Shown piece after piece: positions 20,186 through 29,985 of a stretch of DNA of 64,000 nt. Origin of the DNA: Urophycis tenuis (taxonomy: Eukaryota; Chordata; Actinopteri; Gadiformes; Phycidae); the NCBI GenBank assembly GCA_036785325.1, contig JAXIVH010000018.1, forward strand, positions 6,952,492 through 7,016,491, read 5' to 3'. The notes under the pieces were generated by a model. The model was not told the origin of the DNA, ran no database searches, and worked only from the letters and a program-made list of their open reading frames with translations. Positions within the stretch are counted from its first letter, which is position 1; the number at the start of each line of letters is the position of its first letter. A program made the position numbers and the translations under genes.

Positions 20186-21239
20186 TGTGAGCATGGGTAC
20201 GCATTAGGCTCCCGTTAATTGCACCCACCTGTAGGCACAATGGGCACGTCATCGTACAGCGCATATAGGGGTGCTTTCGTACGTTGTGCGACAAGCCGCC
20301 GTCACTGGTTGTAGCCGTAGGAAAGGAGCACACGGTGTTTGGTCGCACCTTCACGCTGTGGCATAGGTATGTGGGCTCGTTTTAATATAAATGTCTTGCT
20401 GGCACTAGTTGCTACGTTTCGACGTGATTTTATGAATGGCTCTTTGTCGCTCTACATGAGCGAACCAGTAGACACTGAGTTGAATTTGTTTGCCTTCAGT
20501 GAGTGTGGGGTTGCTGCTTTGAGCGATCATAGGCATCTTTGTAGCGAGGCGGGCCGTCCACCTGTTGCTGCTCAGTCAGATGCCGCAGGTAGGCCAGGCT
20601 GTGTGCAAATGATTGGTTTAACATCATAACAGCCACTGTTCTAATCCTGTCTCTCTGCCGTAGATCACAGCTGGCCGGCAAGGGTCTTAACCACTGTTTT
20701 TCCCCGGGTTATTTTGATTTGTTTTATTCAATGAGGTTCATTGCGTGTTCCTCTGTCCTTCTCCTTTGTCTCCCTGTGTTCATGCTGTGACCCATCTTAA
20801 TGAATAACTCCGCTGACCGAGTATGTAACCATTAGCTCATTCGTTGTGTTTGCTGTGTGCACGCCCTAGTGGCCAAGTGTGTGAACTTTTCTTGTGTGCT
20901 CTCGTGTGGTTTGTCATTTATTTAATTGCAGTGTTTTTTTTTGAGTGGGTGTGACTAAATAGTCACCTCTAGTGGAGCTACGGTTGCAATGCGAGGTTAG
21001 AGTAGGGTTTTGTGTCTTTGTGTCACAGCTGTACAATTATCATTGGTTTTGTTTATTTCTTTCCTTTACAGTTTGCCGTAATATCCCTCTGAATAACCTC
21101 CTTTCTCTTGTGTACACCATCAGGATTATTTATTAATAAATTATTCGTTTTGTACTGAAACAGCCTCCGCTTATCTCCATTTATTTGGGGTAGCCTTTAC
21201 GGCTAGGTTCATGGGTGATTAGTTAGGCTCCTGATCACA
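20186..21239 (+). repeat. Gypsy 3' LTR
   Basis: 1054 bp copy of the 5' LTR without the LINE insertion. It is preceded by a purine-rich stretch (gaaggcagagg, 20171-20181) in the position of a polypurine tract. Confidence 0.95.
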
Positions 21240-21390
21240 TTCGCATGCAGCTATTCTCAATGATGAGCATCTTCGTCAGCTCTTGCACTTGTCTTCATTT
21301 GAAATGCGGTCTTTCAAACATGCACGGAAGGACAACAATTGAATTGGAAAATCAGCAGCCATGTCATCTTTGCAGTGGCGTAACTATCGG
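21240..21390 (-). pseudogene. hAT transposase relic, ZMYM1-like (distal part)
   Basis: Continuation of the relic cut by the Gypsy element. Minus-strand pieces FPIQLLSFRACLKDRISNED and ELTKMLIIEN are typical of the segment before the dimerisation domain in ZMYM1-like transposases. They lie in two frames with a stop between. The upstream end merges into L2 LINE sequence near 21390-21460. Confidence 0.65.
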
Positions 21391-21464
21391 TAAGCAGCTA
21401 TTCCAGTCGCACACAGTAGTGCTGCGTGTACACCGAGGCAAGACAAGGTCCTGCAGTACACGCG

Positions 21465-23565
21465 CACTCTCGGTTACCCCTCTCCCTGTGTCTGACCATC
21501 ACTTTGTTGCTTTCTCTCTCCCATTGAAGTCCCCCTCCTCTGTTCCCCCTACCACCCACACTGTCACAACCTGCAGTAACCTGAAAACCCCTCCCCCTCC
21601 ACTCTCTCATCTGCTGTTCTCTCATCACTACCCCCTCCAGAACAATTCTCACTACCCTCCGCTGAGGAAGCCTCCTCTAGCCTGCTGTCTTCCCTCTCAT
21701 CCTCTTTAGACTCCCTCTGTCCCTTCTCATCCAGACCTGCGCGATGTTCTTCTCCTCCTTGGCTGTCCGAATCTCTGCGGGCTCATAGAACACAGCGACG
21801 GACAACTGATAGGAAATGGAGGAAGTCAGGCTGTGCTGATGATCTCTCCCACTACCTGCACCTCCTCTCAGACTTCATCTCCTCGGTGTCAACAGCCGGA
21901 ACAAGCTCAACTCCTCTGCCTCCAACCCTAGGAAACTGTTTTCCATGTTCTCCTCTCTCCTCAACCCTCCCTCCCCTCCCTCCCACTCCTCACTCACTGC
22001 TGACGACTTTGCTGACTCCTTTACCAAGAAAGTGACAGACATCAGCATCTCCCTTACCCCTGCAGCTACCTTCCCAAGCCCCACCCCCACAGCTATCCTC
22101 CCTCCCCCAGTTCCCGCCTCTGCTAGACTTAACCGTTTTACCCCTCTCTCCTCCGAAGAGGTCCTGAGACTGGTCACATCCACCCATGCGACCACCTGTC
22201 CTCTTGACCCCATCCCCTCCTCCCTTCTCCAGGCCATCTCGACCAATGTTCTACTGTTCATTACCACCCTCATTAACTCTTCCCTCACCTCAGGTTCACA
22301 TCTTACCTTATGGATCACAGTTATCAGGTCACATGGAATGGCTCCCTGTCCAAACCCTGCTCAATAAACACTGGTGTCCCGCAAGGCTCAGTACTAGGCC
22401 CGCTTCTGTTCTCACTATATACCAAATCTCTAGGGTCTGTAATCACATCACACGGCTTCTCCTATCACTGTTATGCAGACGACACTGTTCGAACGAACTC
22501 TCCTTCCCGAACGAACTCTTCGAACAAACTCTCCTTCCCACCCTCAGACACTCTGATTGCAACACGCATCTCAGAATCCTTGGCAGACATCAGCTCTTGG
22601 ACAACTGCACATCAACTCAAGCTCAATCTCGCAAAGACTGAGCTTCTCTTCATGCCGGGGAAAGACTGCCCTCACAGGGACCTGCTGGTCTCGATCAAGG
22701 GCATCACAGTATCTGCCTCACTGACCGCAAGGAACCTGGGCGTAATACTCGACAACCAACTCTCCTGCACTGCAAACATCACTGCAGTGACCCGCTCCTG
22801 TAGATTTGCTCTCTACAACATTTGCAGGATCCGGCCTTTCCTGAAGAGGGAAGTGACACAGCTCCTGACCCAAGCACTTGTCATCTCCCGCCTCGACTGA
22901 TTCAACTCGCTCTTAGCAGGACTCCCTGCAACCGCGGTAAAACCTTGGCAGTGGATCCAGAATGCCGCAGCACGCCGTGTGTTCAACAGACACAAATTCT
23001 CCAATGACCCCCCTCTTCCAAGACCTCCAATGGCTCCCTGTAGTGGCTCGCATTAAATTCAAGATGATGCTACTGGCCTACAAAGTCATTAATGGAACTG
23101 CCCCTATCTACCTCCAAACATTGGTGAAACACCACGCCCCTGCTCGAGCACTCCGCTCAACTACCTAAGCTGACCGACTGGTACCTCCATCACTAAAAGG
23201 AGGAAAAGGTCAGATGGCAAAATCTCAACTCTTCTCCGTCCTGGCACTGCAGTGGTGGAAGGAGCTCCCTGCCAATGTCAGGACTGCAGAGTCACTCCCC
23301 ATCTTCCAGAAGAGACTCAAGACCCACTTGTTCAGAGTTCACCTGAACCCTGCATAACCCTACCCTCATGCTCTTATTTGTTGTACATCTTGGCACTTAA
23401 ATCGCTCTTTGTAACTTGACACTTAGTCAGAGATGTTGTATACTATCAATGGTTAACCTAGCAATTGAAATGATTGAAACTTGTTTTGTTCTTACTGCAG
23501 CCATGAAATGTTTCACCTTCTTATGACAAATGTACTCTTTGTAAGTCACTTAATCTCAGTTACTA
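21465..23565 (+). pseudogene. L2-type LINE, internally deleted and frameshifted
   Basis: Pieces of one LINE protein on the plus strand. They are the end of the endonuclease domain (VTPLPVSDHHFVAFSLPL, about 21470-21525), the linker (SLTADDFADSFTKKV and RLVTSTHATTCPLDPIPSSL, about 21990-22220), then RT from VPQGSVLGPLLFSLYTK and CYADDT (22376-22488) to the thumb (LTARNLGVILDNQLS). The RT segment between CPLDPIPSSLL..INSSL and PQGSVLGP is missing, i.e. a deletion at about 22295. Several frame changes (about 21700, 22300, 22900) and a stop at 22898-22900 disable it. The 3' UTR ends with cttatgacaaatgtactc and tgtaagtcactt around 23520-23560, a tail shared with other repeats here. Confidence 0.8.
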
Positions 23566-24574
23566 ATGTATTATTAATTACTTTCAGATAGGACAGAAGG
23601 AGACTGACAGCTGACTATCTGACAGCACAATGGGTCATGGACAAGCAGTAGCATGATGATTGTGTTATGTCTGTTTCAAATCCATTGCAAATAAGTCGAA
23701 TGAATCTTCTGGATACAATTCATATGCATGTATGCACACACCCTACACTTATTAATATATACATTGATACATAATGTATTCAAATTCAACACAACTTTAT
23801 TGTCCATACGCTGTACATAGACTGTATATTATACAGGTTGAACTGACTTTCCATATATGTACATTGGTTGAAATGATCAGTCTTTTGTCACACCGAAAAA
23901 AGAGAGTGCTCAATTAGATTTAGACCGTGTATTTGATTGAGTTATAGTTATTTCTGGCATTCCTGGTGAACTCCGGATCGATTTCATTCTTGAATTCGGC
24001 AGACCGTCTACTCTACAGGGAAAAGCGACCACAAGTATTCCTCCCACGCCACACATGTTTTAAATTAGAGTGTGCGTTGTCTTGTCATTAAGGGAGATTC
24101 CTATCATTAGGGGACACTGTTCAGTAGTTTTCGGTCATTTTCAGTTCAGTAAATGCGCTCGTTGACTCATTTGAGTGTGTATTTAAGTTCTCAGTTTTCC
24201 AATGACAATTCCCTGTCCCAATTCAACCCTGTATACACTGTCGGTTTTCCTGATGAAGCTTGTGTTTCATCTTTTGAAAAACAACATAAAGTTTATTTTG
24301 AGTTAAATCGAAGCCTTGTTTTTAAGTGTTTTTGCACCTGAGTTCACTTTTCTCTTTTTGGACTAATTCTAGCGTGATAAAGGAGTGGAGGAGACGGTCC
24401 ACTGTCAGGGTTGGTGAGAGAGAGCGAATCAATGTACTACAGTGTACTACAATGAAATGCGATTTTCACTATTTTTCTGTCAATGTATGGGAAACACTCT
24501 GACAACACTCTGACATACAAAAAAGTTATCACAAAAATGACCAGCAGAATGATTATGGTGTCACGACGATCAGG
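23566..24574. other. AT-rich intergenic DNA, no gene recognised
   Basis: No coding exon seen. Around 23780 the string caactttattgtcc looks like the reversed 3' end of a LINE, and 24290-24310 has a hAT- or LINE-like AT-rich look, but neither can be assigned. Confidence 0.35.
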
Positions 24575-25480
24575 CTGAGGTAGGGAGGGGTCAGACACCG
24601 TCCTGTGAGTGAATTGCTGGGTGACTTCGACAAGGTCTGGTCAGCTGGGAAACTGTGTGGCATCTGAGGTGCCAGACTCGTCTGTGTGGAACCGCCGAAT
24701 ATACTTTGCGTGAGCTCAGAAGTATCTTCTTGCTCGTTGTAGATGGGAGCAATGACAATTTATTAGGTGGTGCATGTGATAACGACCGCCGTTTTGGTGA
24801 CAGCAGCTCAGCCAAGGTCTTGCTGCGGGTGAGCTGGATTGTTTCCATAATTGAGTCCATAACGCCAGGTGTACAGGTACATCCTGAATCTCAGTGATTC
24901 TGGTTCCAACAAATACCTTGAACCTGCAGGACTAAGATGTCAGCCAGGGTAGGACAATGGGGTCAGTCCAGATGAAGGCCTGGGCGATGCTTAGGGTGAG
25001 CTGTGGATGAACGAGGGATGAGAGCTGATCCTGTGAACACTGTACAGATCTCTAACCGGGAGATCCACTGCTGGCGCTTTGGGCCCACCCTTGATTTTGC
25101 CATAGCGAATGAGACATGGACTATGTCATCCCTCCTCGTGAGGTAAGCTACTGTTCAGAGGACCACCACAGAAGAGTGTACTCTGTGACTTCTGTGGCAA
25201 CCTCCAGTGGTGCGTAGGCTCATGGTAGGGAGATTTGTCAGCTCAGGGAGTTCCCTCTTCCAGCTGTACCAGGCCTCAGGGATGTCAGGTTTGGGTTGTC
25301 CCAGCTCCTCTCCTTCACCAGCAGATCGTGGATGCCAAACTTGGCCCATGTTGTGTAGGGAATGAGGACTGCCAAGAGGATCATATTGGCTTGCTAGCAC
25401 CTTGGAAATGACTGCTCTACGGACTGCAAGATGTCTTCATTTCCCTCCACACTTATTGACATGCTTCAGCATGGGCTGCT
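24575..25480 (-). pseudogene. BEL/Pao retrotransposon pol relic (RT to RNase H)
   Basis: Minus-strand fragments in shifting frames that follow the order of BEL/Pao pol. First ASQYDPLGSPHSLHN and PEAWYSWKRELPEL (about 25400-25240). Then VAYLTRRDDIVHVSFAMAKS and ISRLEIC (about 25150-25050). Then WTDPIVLPWL and SCRFKVFVGTRITEIQD (about 24990-24880), and TIQLTRSKTLAELL (about 24845-24800). Several stops and frameshifts. No LTRs were found on either side. Identification is by these motif blocks, recognised from the family. Confidence 0.75.
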
Positions 25481-26216
25481 GGTTGTATCAAATGGCCTGC
25501 CGTTTGTAGACGTTCTTCTCTCTGCAGTTTTCTCCAGACAAACCTCAGCAATGTTCGGACCTCAGGTTGGAGACTAACCTGATGGAACATTGCCTGGATA
25601 TGTCACATCTCAAGTCAACTCTTTGAGGTGCAAGTCCAAGTCAAGTCTCAAGTCTCTTATGGTTGTAATGAGCATTCTATCATCTGCTGAATGCCATCTG
25701 GTCTGCTTTGAACACTGCATAGCTATGTCCAAGGAATTCAAAGCATGTACTGTACTGCCAACACTCGTTTATAGTCATACAGCATCAGTATTGATTGGGT
25801 ATATGATCACATTCAACAAGTGCAATATGAAAAAAGAAGCTTTTATTCAAAGTTAATAACTTTGTATTTTTCCTTTATCATTTGAAGTTTGTAATATTGT
25901 TTAATATACAAACTTCAAATTATATACTATTTTAAATAGAAAGCATACATCATTAGAGCAACCATGTTCAAACTGAGTCTTGTCTATTAAAAAGTGATGG
26001 GACATGTTCCAACAACATTAAAAAAAAAAATAAAAAAAAGTTGAAAATGGCCATATAAACAGTGGTGGGGAAAGGTGCACTTCCACTCTTTTGAAATCAC
26101 TCAATCCACCGTCATTGTGTGTCAGTCCGTCAATAGTGATTCAAATTTTGTTTCTGTGGTACGTCACTACTGTTGAAAGTACAAGTAGGCCATGTCTATT
26201 CAGCAAGTATACTAAT
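25481..26216. other. unassigned intergenic DNA
   Basis: No gene seen. The first 100 bp may be further degraded BEL/Pao pol. It includes a 14-bp inverted repeat at 25880-25893 and 25907-25920 (atttgaagtttgta and complement, 13-base loop) and an A-rich run near 26020. Confidence 0.4.
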
Positions 26217-26300
26217 TGTATGTATGTATGTATGTATGTATGTATGTACAGTATGTATGTATGTATGTATGTATGTATGTATGTATGTACGTATGTATTT
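26217..26300 (+). repeat. (ATGT)n microsatellite
   Basis: About 19 tetranucleotide units, interrupted once by acagt near 26247 and degenerating after 26288. Confidence 0.95.
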
Positions 26301-27099
26301 ACAGAAAATATGACCCAATTAAATCATATCAAATCAAATTAATTCATGTATACAACTACAGTATAGACACAGTATTGAGGTCCTACTTAAAGAAGAAAGG
26401 ACTAACTTGTGGGTCACTGAATCAGTAGTGTGCAAGCTCAGTGGGCCAGCCATAAGAACAACATAGAAAATGTTACACCGCACACTGTCAGTCAAACATA
26501 CTGAATATGTATGTAAAACTGTACCTTTCTTTGTGTGACAAAAATTAGTAGTTTCATGAATGTAAAGCTCATGATGGAATATCACTGGAGTCATGGCTAA
26601 CTTAGTTCCTTTTCTTACTCCAACTAAAACTAAAACTGAACCTCAGGCCTCAGCTGAACCTTATGTTGCCAAAGGGCATGTTTGTGTTTTGGTATCAAGC
26701 CCATTATTTGTCCTCCAGTGGCATAAGACCTAGAAAAGATTAATGCAACAACTGGTTACATTTCAGTGTCCTTGTCCTCAGTGAAGGTGTATTGTAGTAA
26801 TGCCTCTGTGACTCAATACCCTCTCCACTGGTGCACTGGTGGAAAGAACAGAGAGTACTCTCATAGCAATATAGAGCCTTGCATGTGTTTTCCAGAAATG
26901 CAGGCAGTCCACTTCTTCATCACATTAATGTAGCAATTGAGGTCAGCCTTGACAGACGAGCCATGGTCTACATTCTTAGCGCATTTCTTCCAGTAGTCAG
27001 AGAAAAGACATGGAGTTTTAGAGTCTGCTGCTCTCAGTTATGGTAATATACATTTATGGTAATATACTGCTCTTGTGTTTGGAAATAGTCTGTATATAT
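26301..27099. other. unassigned DNA, possibly distal end of the next hAT relic
   Basis: No clear coding sequence. Minus-strand translation of 26880-27000 gives scattered helical pieces that might belong to the relic at 27100-27577, but no motif is conserved enough to claim it. Confidence 0.3.
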
Positions 27100-27577
27100 T
27101 CATTTATTCATTATTGTCTCCTCCACCTCATTCTTGTCTTCCTCTGGTGCAAGGACATCTTGCTCGAGCCAGAAGAGGGAGTATGATGGGTCTAGTACTG
27201 CAGACATCATGTAGACCATATCTCCAAATGGAAGATCTACTGTGAGGTGAGCTTGTTCATCCATTCCGACATTCGCAAAGATCCCTTGAAAATGGCGTTG
27301 GAGTGACTTCTGCAGTGTTTTCACTAAACCAACCAGGTGATGAAGTGTACTCAGCATACTGTTGAAACCAGGTGATGAAGTGTACTCAGCATACTGTTGA
27401 AACCAGGTGATGAAGTGTACTCAGCATACTGTTGAAACCAGGTGATGAAGTGTACTTAGCATACTGTTGAGGTGCCTCTTGAGTGAGAGTACGCAAGGGA
27501 GAGCTGCCTTGAGAGTCACCACTTCCCCCCTTGTGTGAGGTCTGTCGCTTGAAGAAATGGGGCCACAATGTCCACAA
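27100..27577 (-). pseudogene. hAT transposase relic with internal tandem duplication
   Basis: Minus-strand frames 27577-27386 and 27357-27100 carry HFFKRQTSHKGGSGDSQG, then HFQGIFANVGM, and VYMMSAVLDPSYSLFWLEQDV. The last is the AVLDP..FWL block found before the dimerisation domain in ZBED1-like hAT transposases. The two frames are separated by three extra copies of a 35-bp unit, and a stop follows at 27100. A fragment, not a gene. Confidence 0.6.
27331..27470. repeat. 35-bp tandem repeat, exactly four copies
   Basis: Units start aaccaggtgatgaagtgtac at 27331, 27366, 27401 and 27436. The only difference seen is one C-to-T in the last unit. The three extra copies add 105 bp, a multiple of three, although 35 itself is not. 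Confidence 0.95.
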
Positions 27578-27856
27578 GCTTTTTCAGACTCAATTCTGTG
27601 GCCGATAATAATTATAAGATTATAATCGTCTTCAAATTATTTAACACAAACCTCTCAAACCAATGTAATGGTAACCTAACAAGCCTGTAACATTGCGTGG
27701 TCAATCACTGTAACCTGCCTGTAGCCGACACTAATATTGTGGTCTTTCACTTGGTATAACATTAGCCAACAGGGGGGGCAGGGGGATGTGGATGATTAAG
27801 TTACCCCACCATTGTTATGGTCATGGCAAAGCCAACACTATGCAAGTGCACTAGTA

Positions 27857-29000
27857 AGCAAAGATTCAAACATTCAAACATTCAAAATTCTTTATTGATC
27901 CCTGGGGGAAATTCAAGGCCCAAGAAGCTCCAGTAGACTTAAAAGAAAAAATTAAAAGTAAGAAATAAGAAAAAAAGAAATAAGAAATAAGTAATAAGTA
28001 ACAAGTAATAAGTAAAGGCAAGGTCCACATTTATGTGCTGTAGGATCCATGATGATTCTAAGGTGCATTTTCACAGTGATGGTGGAAATGTAAATATATA
28101 TGTAAATATATATGTAAATATGAATATGTAAAAAATGTTACCTAATATAAATAAAAGTATATGGGCCTGATGCATAAAGGATAGACAGTCAATGTGGGAG
28201 TTGAAGTGTGAGTGAGGTGAAGTGAGATAGTCCAGGCCAGATGGGGGGGGGGGGGGGGAGTTAGTGCAAAGGGCTAACATAGCCGGTAAACATTCTCTAT
28301 AGTGAAGTGGAATGGGGTAAGAGCATGGGTTGAGTCTACTTCAGTCCTTTCATTGACATGTTATATTGTTGTGTAGCCCTGGGGATGAATGATTTGCTCA
28401 GTCTGTCGGTTCTGCATGTCAGTGAGCGTAGTCTCCAGCTGATCGTGCTTTCCTGTTGAGTGATGGTGCTGTGCAGCGGATGCCTTTCGTTGTCCATGAT
28501 AGTGAGCAGTTTGGTCAGGGTCCTCTTGTCACATACTGAAGTGATGCACTCCAGTTCAGCACCCACCACAGAGCCAGCTTTCCTCACCAGCCTGTCCAGT
28601 TGTCTGGCATCCCTCTTCTTGGTGCTTCCTCCCCAGCACACCACCGCATAGAACAGGATGCTGGCGACCACAGACTGGTAGAACATCACAAGGAGTTTGC
28701 TACAGACGTTGAATGACCGCAGCCTCCTCAGAAAGTACAGCCGACTCTGTCCTTTCCTGTAGATTGCGTCTGTGTTAGCAGACCGGTCCGGTTTGTTATC
28801 CAGAAGTACCCCAAGATACTTGTATGTATCTACCACCTCCACATTGACCCCCTCAATGGAGACTGGCAGCAGGGCGGGTTTAGACCTCCGGAAATCCACC
28901 ACCATCTCCTTGGTCTTGGCGGTGTTGAGTTGCAGGTGGTTGCGTTGGCACCATTGCACAAAGTCCTCCACCAGGCTCCAAACAGACTCTCGCTCATCCT
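27857..29000 (-). mobile_element. LINE 3' end (CR1/L2/Rex-like), 5' truncated
   Basis: Minus-strand LINE remnant. The coding part is at 28336-28971, the 3' UTR at 28335-27905, and the terminus contains ccccagggatcaataaag and a short ATTCAAAC-type repeat tail (27865-27895). The 5' boundary near 29000 abuts unrelated sequence. A run of 16 G lies at 28243-28258. Confidence 0.85.
28336..28971 (-). pseudogene. LINE reverse transcriptase C-terminal region
   Basis: 211-codon open frame beginning within the RT palm/thumb (WCQRNHLQLNTAKTKEMVVD, YKYLGVLLDNK) and continuing through the connection region (SRLYFLRRLRSFNVCSKLL, CWGGSTKKRDARQLDRLVRK). The catalytic YADD box lies upstream of the truncation and is absent. 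No complete protein is possible. The sequence family is common in fish genomes. Confidence 0.85.
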
Positions 29001-29248
29001 TTCAAAATATTCAGCAAACATCCATCATCCATCTAATCAAGTTCTCTTTCCTAAGCGACAAAGCTGGTAGCAAGCTAATGTAACTTTTGCATTACCAAGT
29101 GACTTTCACTTATCCGGGTGCGTTTTCTGGTGCCTGATAAAGTTTGATAAGGTCGATCCAGCATCCTATATTTTGATACCGCAGACGTTGCATTTAGCCT
29201 TTGTTTTATATGAAGTTATTATAGCCAAGTGAAAGTCGCTAGACAGAC

Positions 29249-29307
29249 AGACAGACAGCCAGACAGTCATTAAAGTATGTCTGTCTGTCTGTCTGTCTGT
29301 CTGTCTA
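29249..29307. repeat. inverted (AGAC)n ... (GTCT)n simple repeat
   Basis: About seven AGAC-type units (29249-29269) followed, after a 12-base spacer, by about seven GTCT units (29276-29307). The two runs are mutually complementary and can fold back. Confidence 0.85.
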
Positions 29308-29487
29308 GCCAAATGTTATGACAAATGGAAGAGCAGCTGCAGACATCCTCGCTGCCATGTTGTAGCTGCTGCAGCTTGCAGTCAGCTGCGTGACCGTACA
29401 CACACCAGATGTGAGAGGTCATGCATGACAATAAGGAAGACAAACATTTATTTCCTTAAATATTCTTCACAAGTCACACATCTTGGG

Positions 29488-29727
29488 TCAATCTCGGGTT
29501 GGTGCTGCCGCACGCTCGCCGTGTGCTATCCACTTCTCCACCACGACGTCTGGGCACTGTAAGAAGCACTTCTTTGCATTCTTACAGAAGAGACAGATCC
29601 TCTTGAAGTTTTGCTGCTTGGCCGTTGACCGAAATATCTCTGAAGGTTGATGTCTTGTTGGAAGATTTTGACTTGTTGAATAAACTGAGACAAGCTGGTT
29701 GCTTGTCTTTTTGGGGCCTGTGGCCCT
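29488..29727 (-). other. unrecognised open frame with paired cysteines
   Basis: 79-codon minus-strand frame open from a stop at 29728-29730 to a stop at 29488-29490, with no ATG. Its C-terminal half reads KRICLFCKNAKKCFLQCPD and then VVVEKWIAHGERAAAPTRD, with a C-X2-C-X6-C-X3-C pattern. An aataaa lies about 40 bp past the stop on the same strand. A second minus-strand frame upstream (29791-29582, RAHWLQVKAEAQRLSS) may belong to the same relic in a shifted frame. It could be the end of a decayed transposase (some piggyBac proteins end in a cysteine cluster) or a last exon. I do not recognise it. Confidence 0.3.
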
Positions 29728-29904
29728 TCAGTCCGTTAGCGCTGGACAGTCTCTGAGCTTCGGCCTTTACCTGGAGCCAGTGAGCTCTCAAAGGTTGTAT
29801 GGCTTTGAGCTGTTTGTATTGCGCTGCATGAAGCCGTCCTTCGATGGCTTCGGGAGCTTGCTCAGGAGCTGATCAACTTGGCCGGTCACTTGGCTTTTCT
29901 TCAG

Positions 29905-29985
29905 AGCGACTTACAATAAGTGCATTTGTCATAAGAAGGTGAAACACTTCATGCTGTAAATACAGTAAGCAAGTCACCAGAACAA
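29905..29985 (-). mobile_element. L2 LINE/SINE 3'-tail fragment
   Basis: On the minus strand it reads gtttcaccttcttatgacaa, then gcacttattgtaagtcgct. This is nearly the same as the end of the plus-strand L2 LINE at about 23508-23558. No coding sequence. Confidence 0.7.

Larger units (their letters stand above)
12895..21239 (+). mobile_element. nearly intact Ty3/Gypsy LTR retrotransposon
   Basis: 8.3-kb plus-strand element with two LTRs (12895-14162 and 20186-21239), a gag region and a 1502-codon pol in the order protease, RT, RNase H, integrase, which is the Ty3/Gypsy order. The LTRs start TGTGAGCATGGG and end CCTGATCACA. Apart from one 204-bp insertion in the 5' copy I count about ten small differences over about 1.05 kb, so the insertion is young. 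The flanks ctcg (12891-12894) and ttcg (21240-21243) could be a 4-bp target duplication with one mismatch. It sits inside a hAT relic. No envelope frame is visible. Confidence 0.95.

Noticed and set aside
12895..21239. Endogenous retrovirus with an envelope gene
   Set aside because: No third long frame between pol and the 3' LTR; domain order and motifs are of a Ty3/Gypsy retrotransposon.
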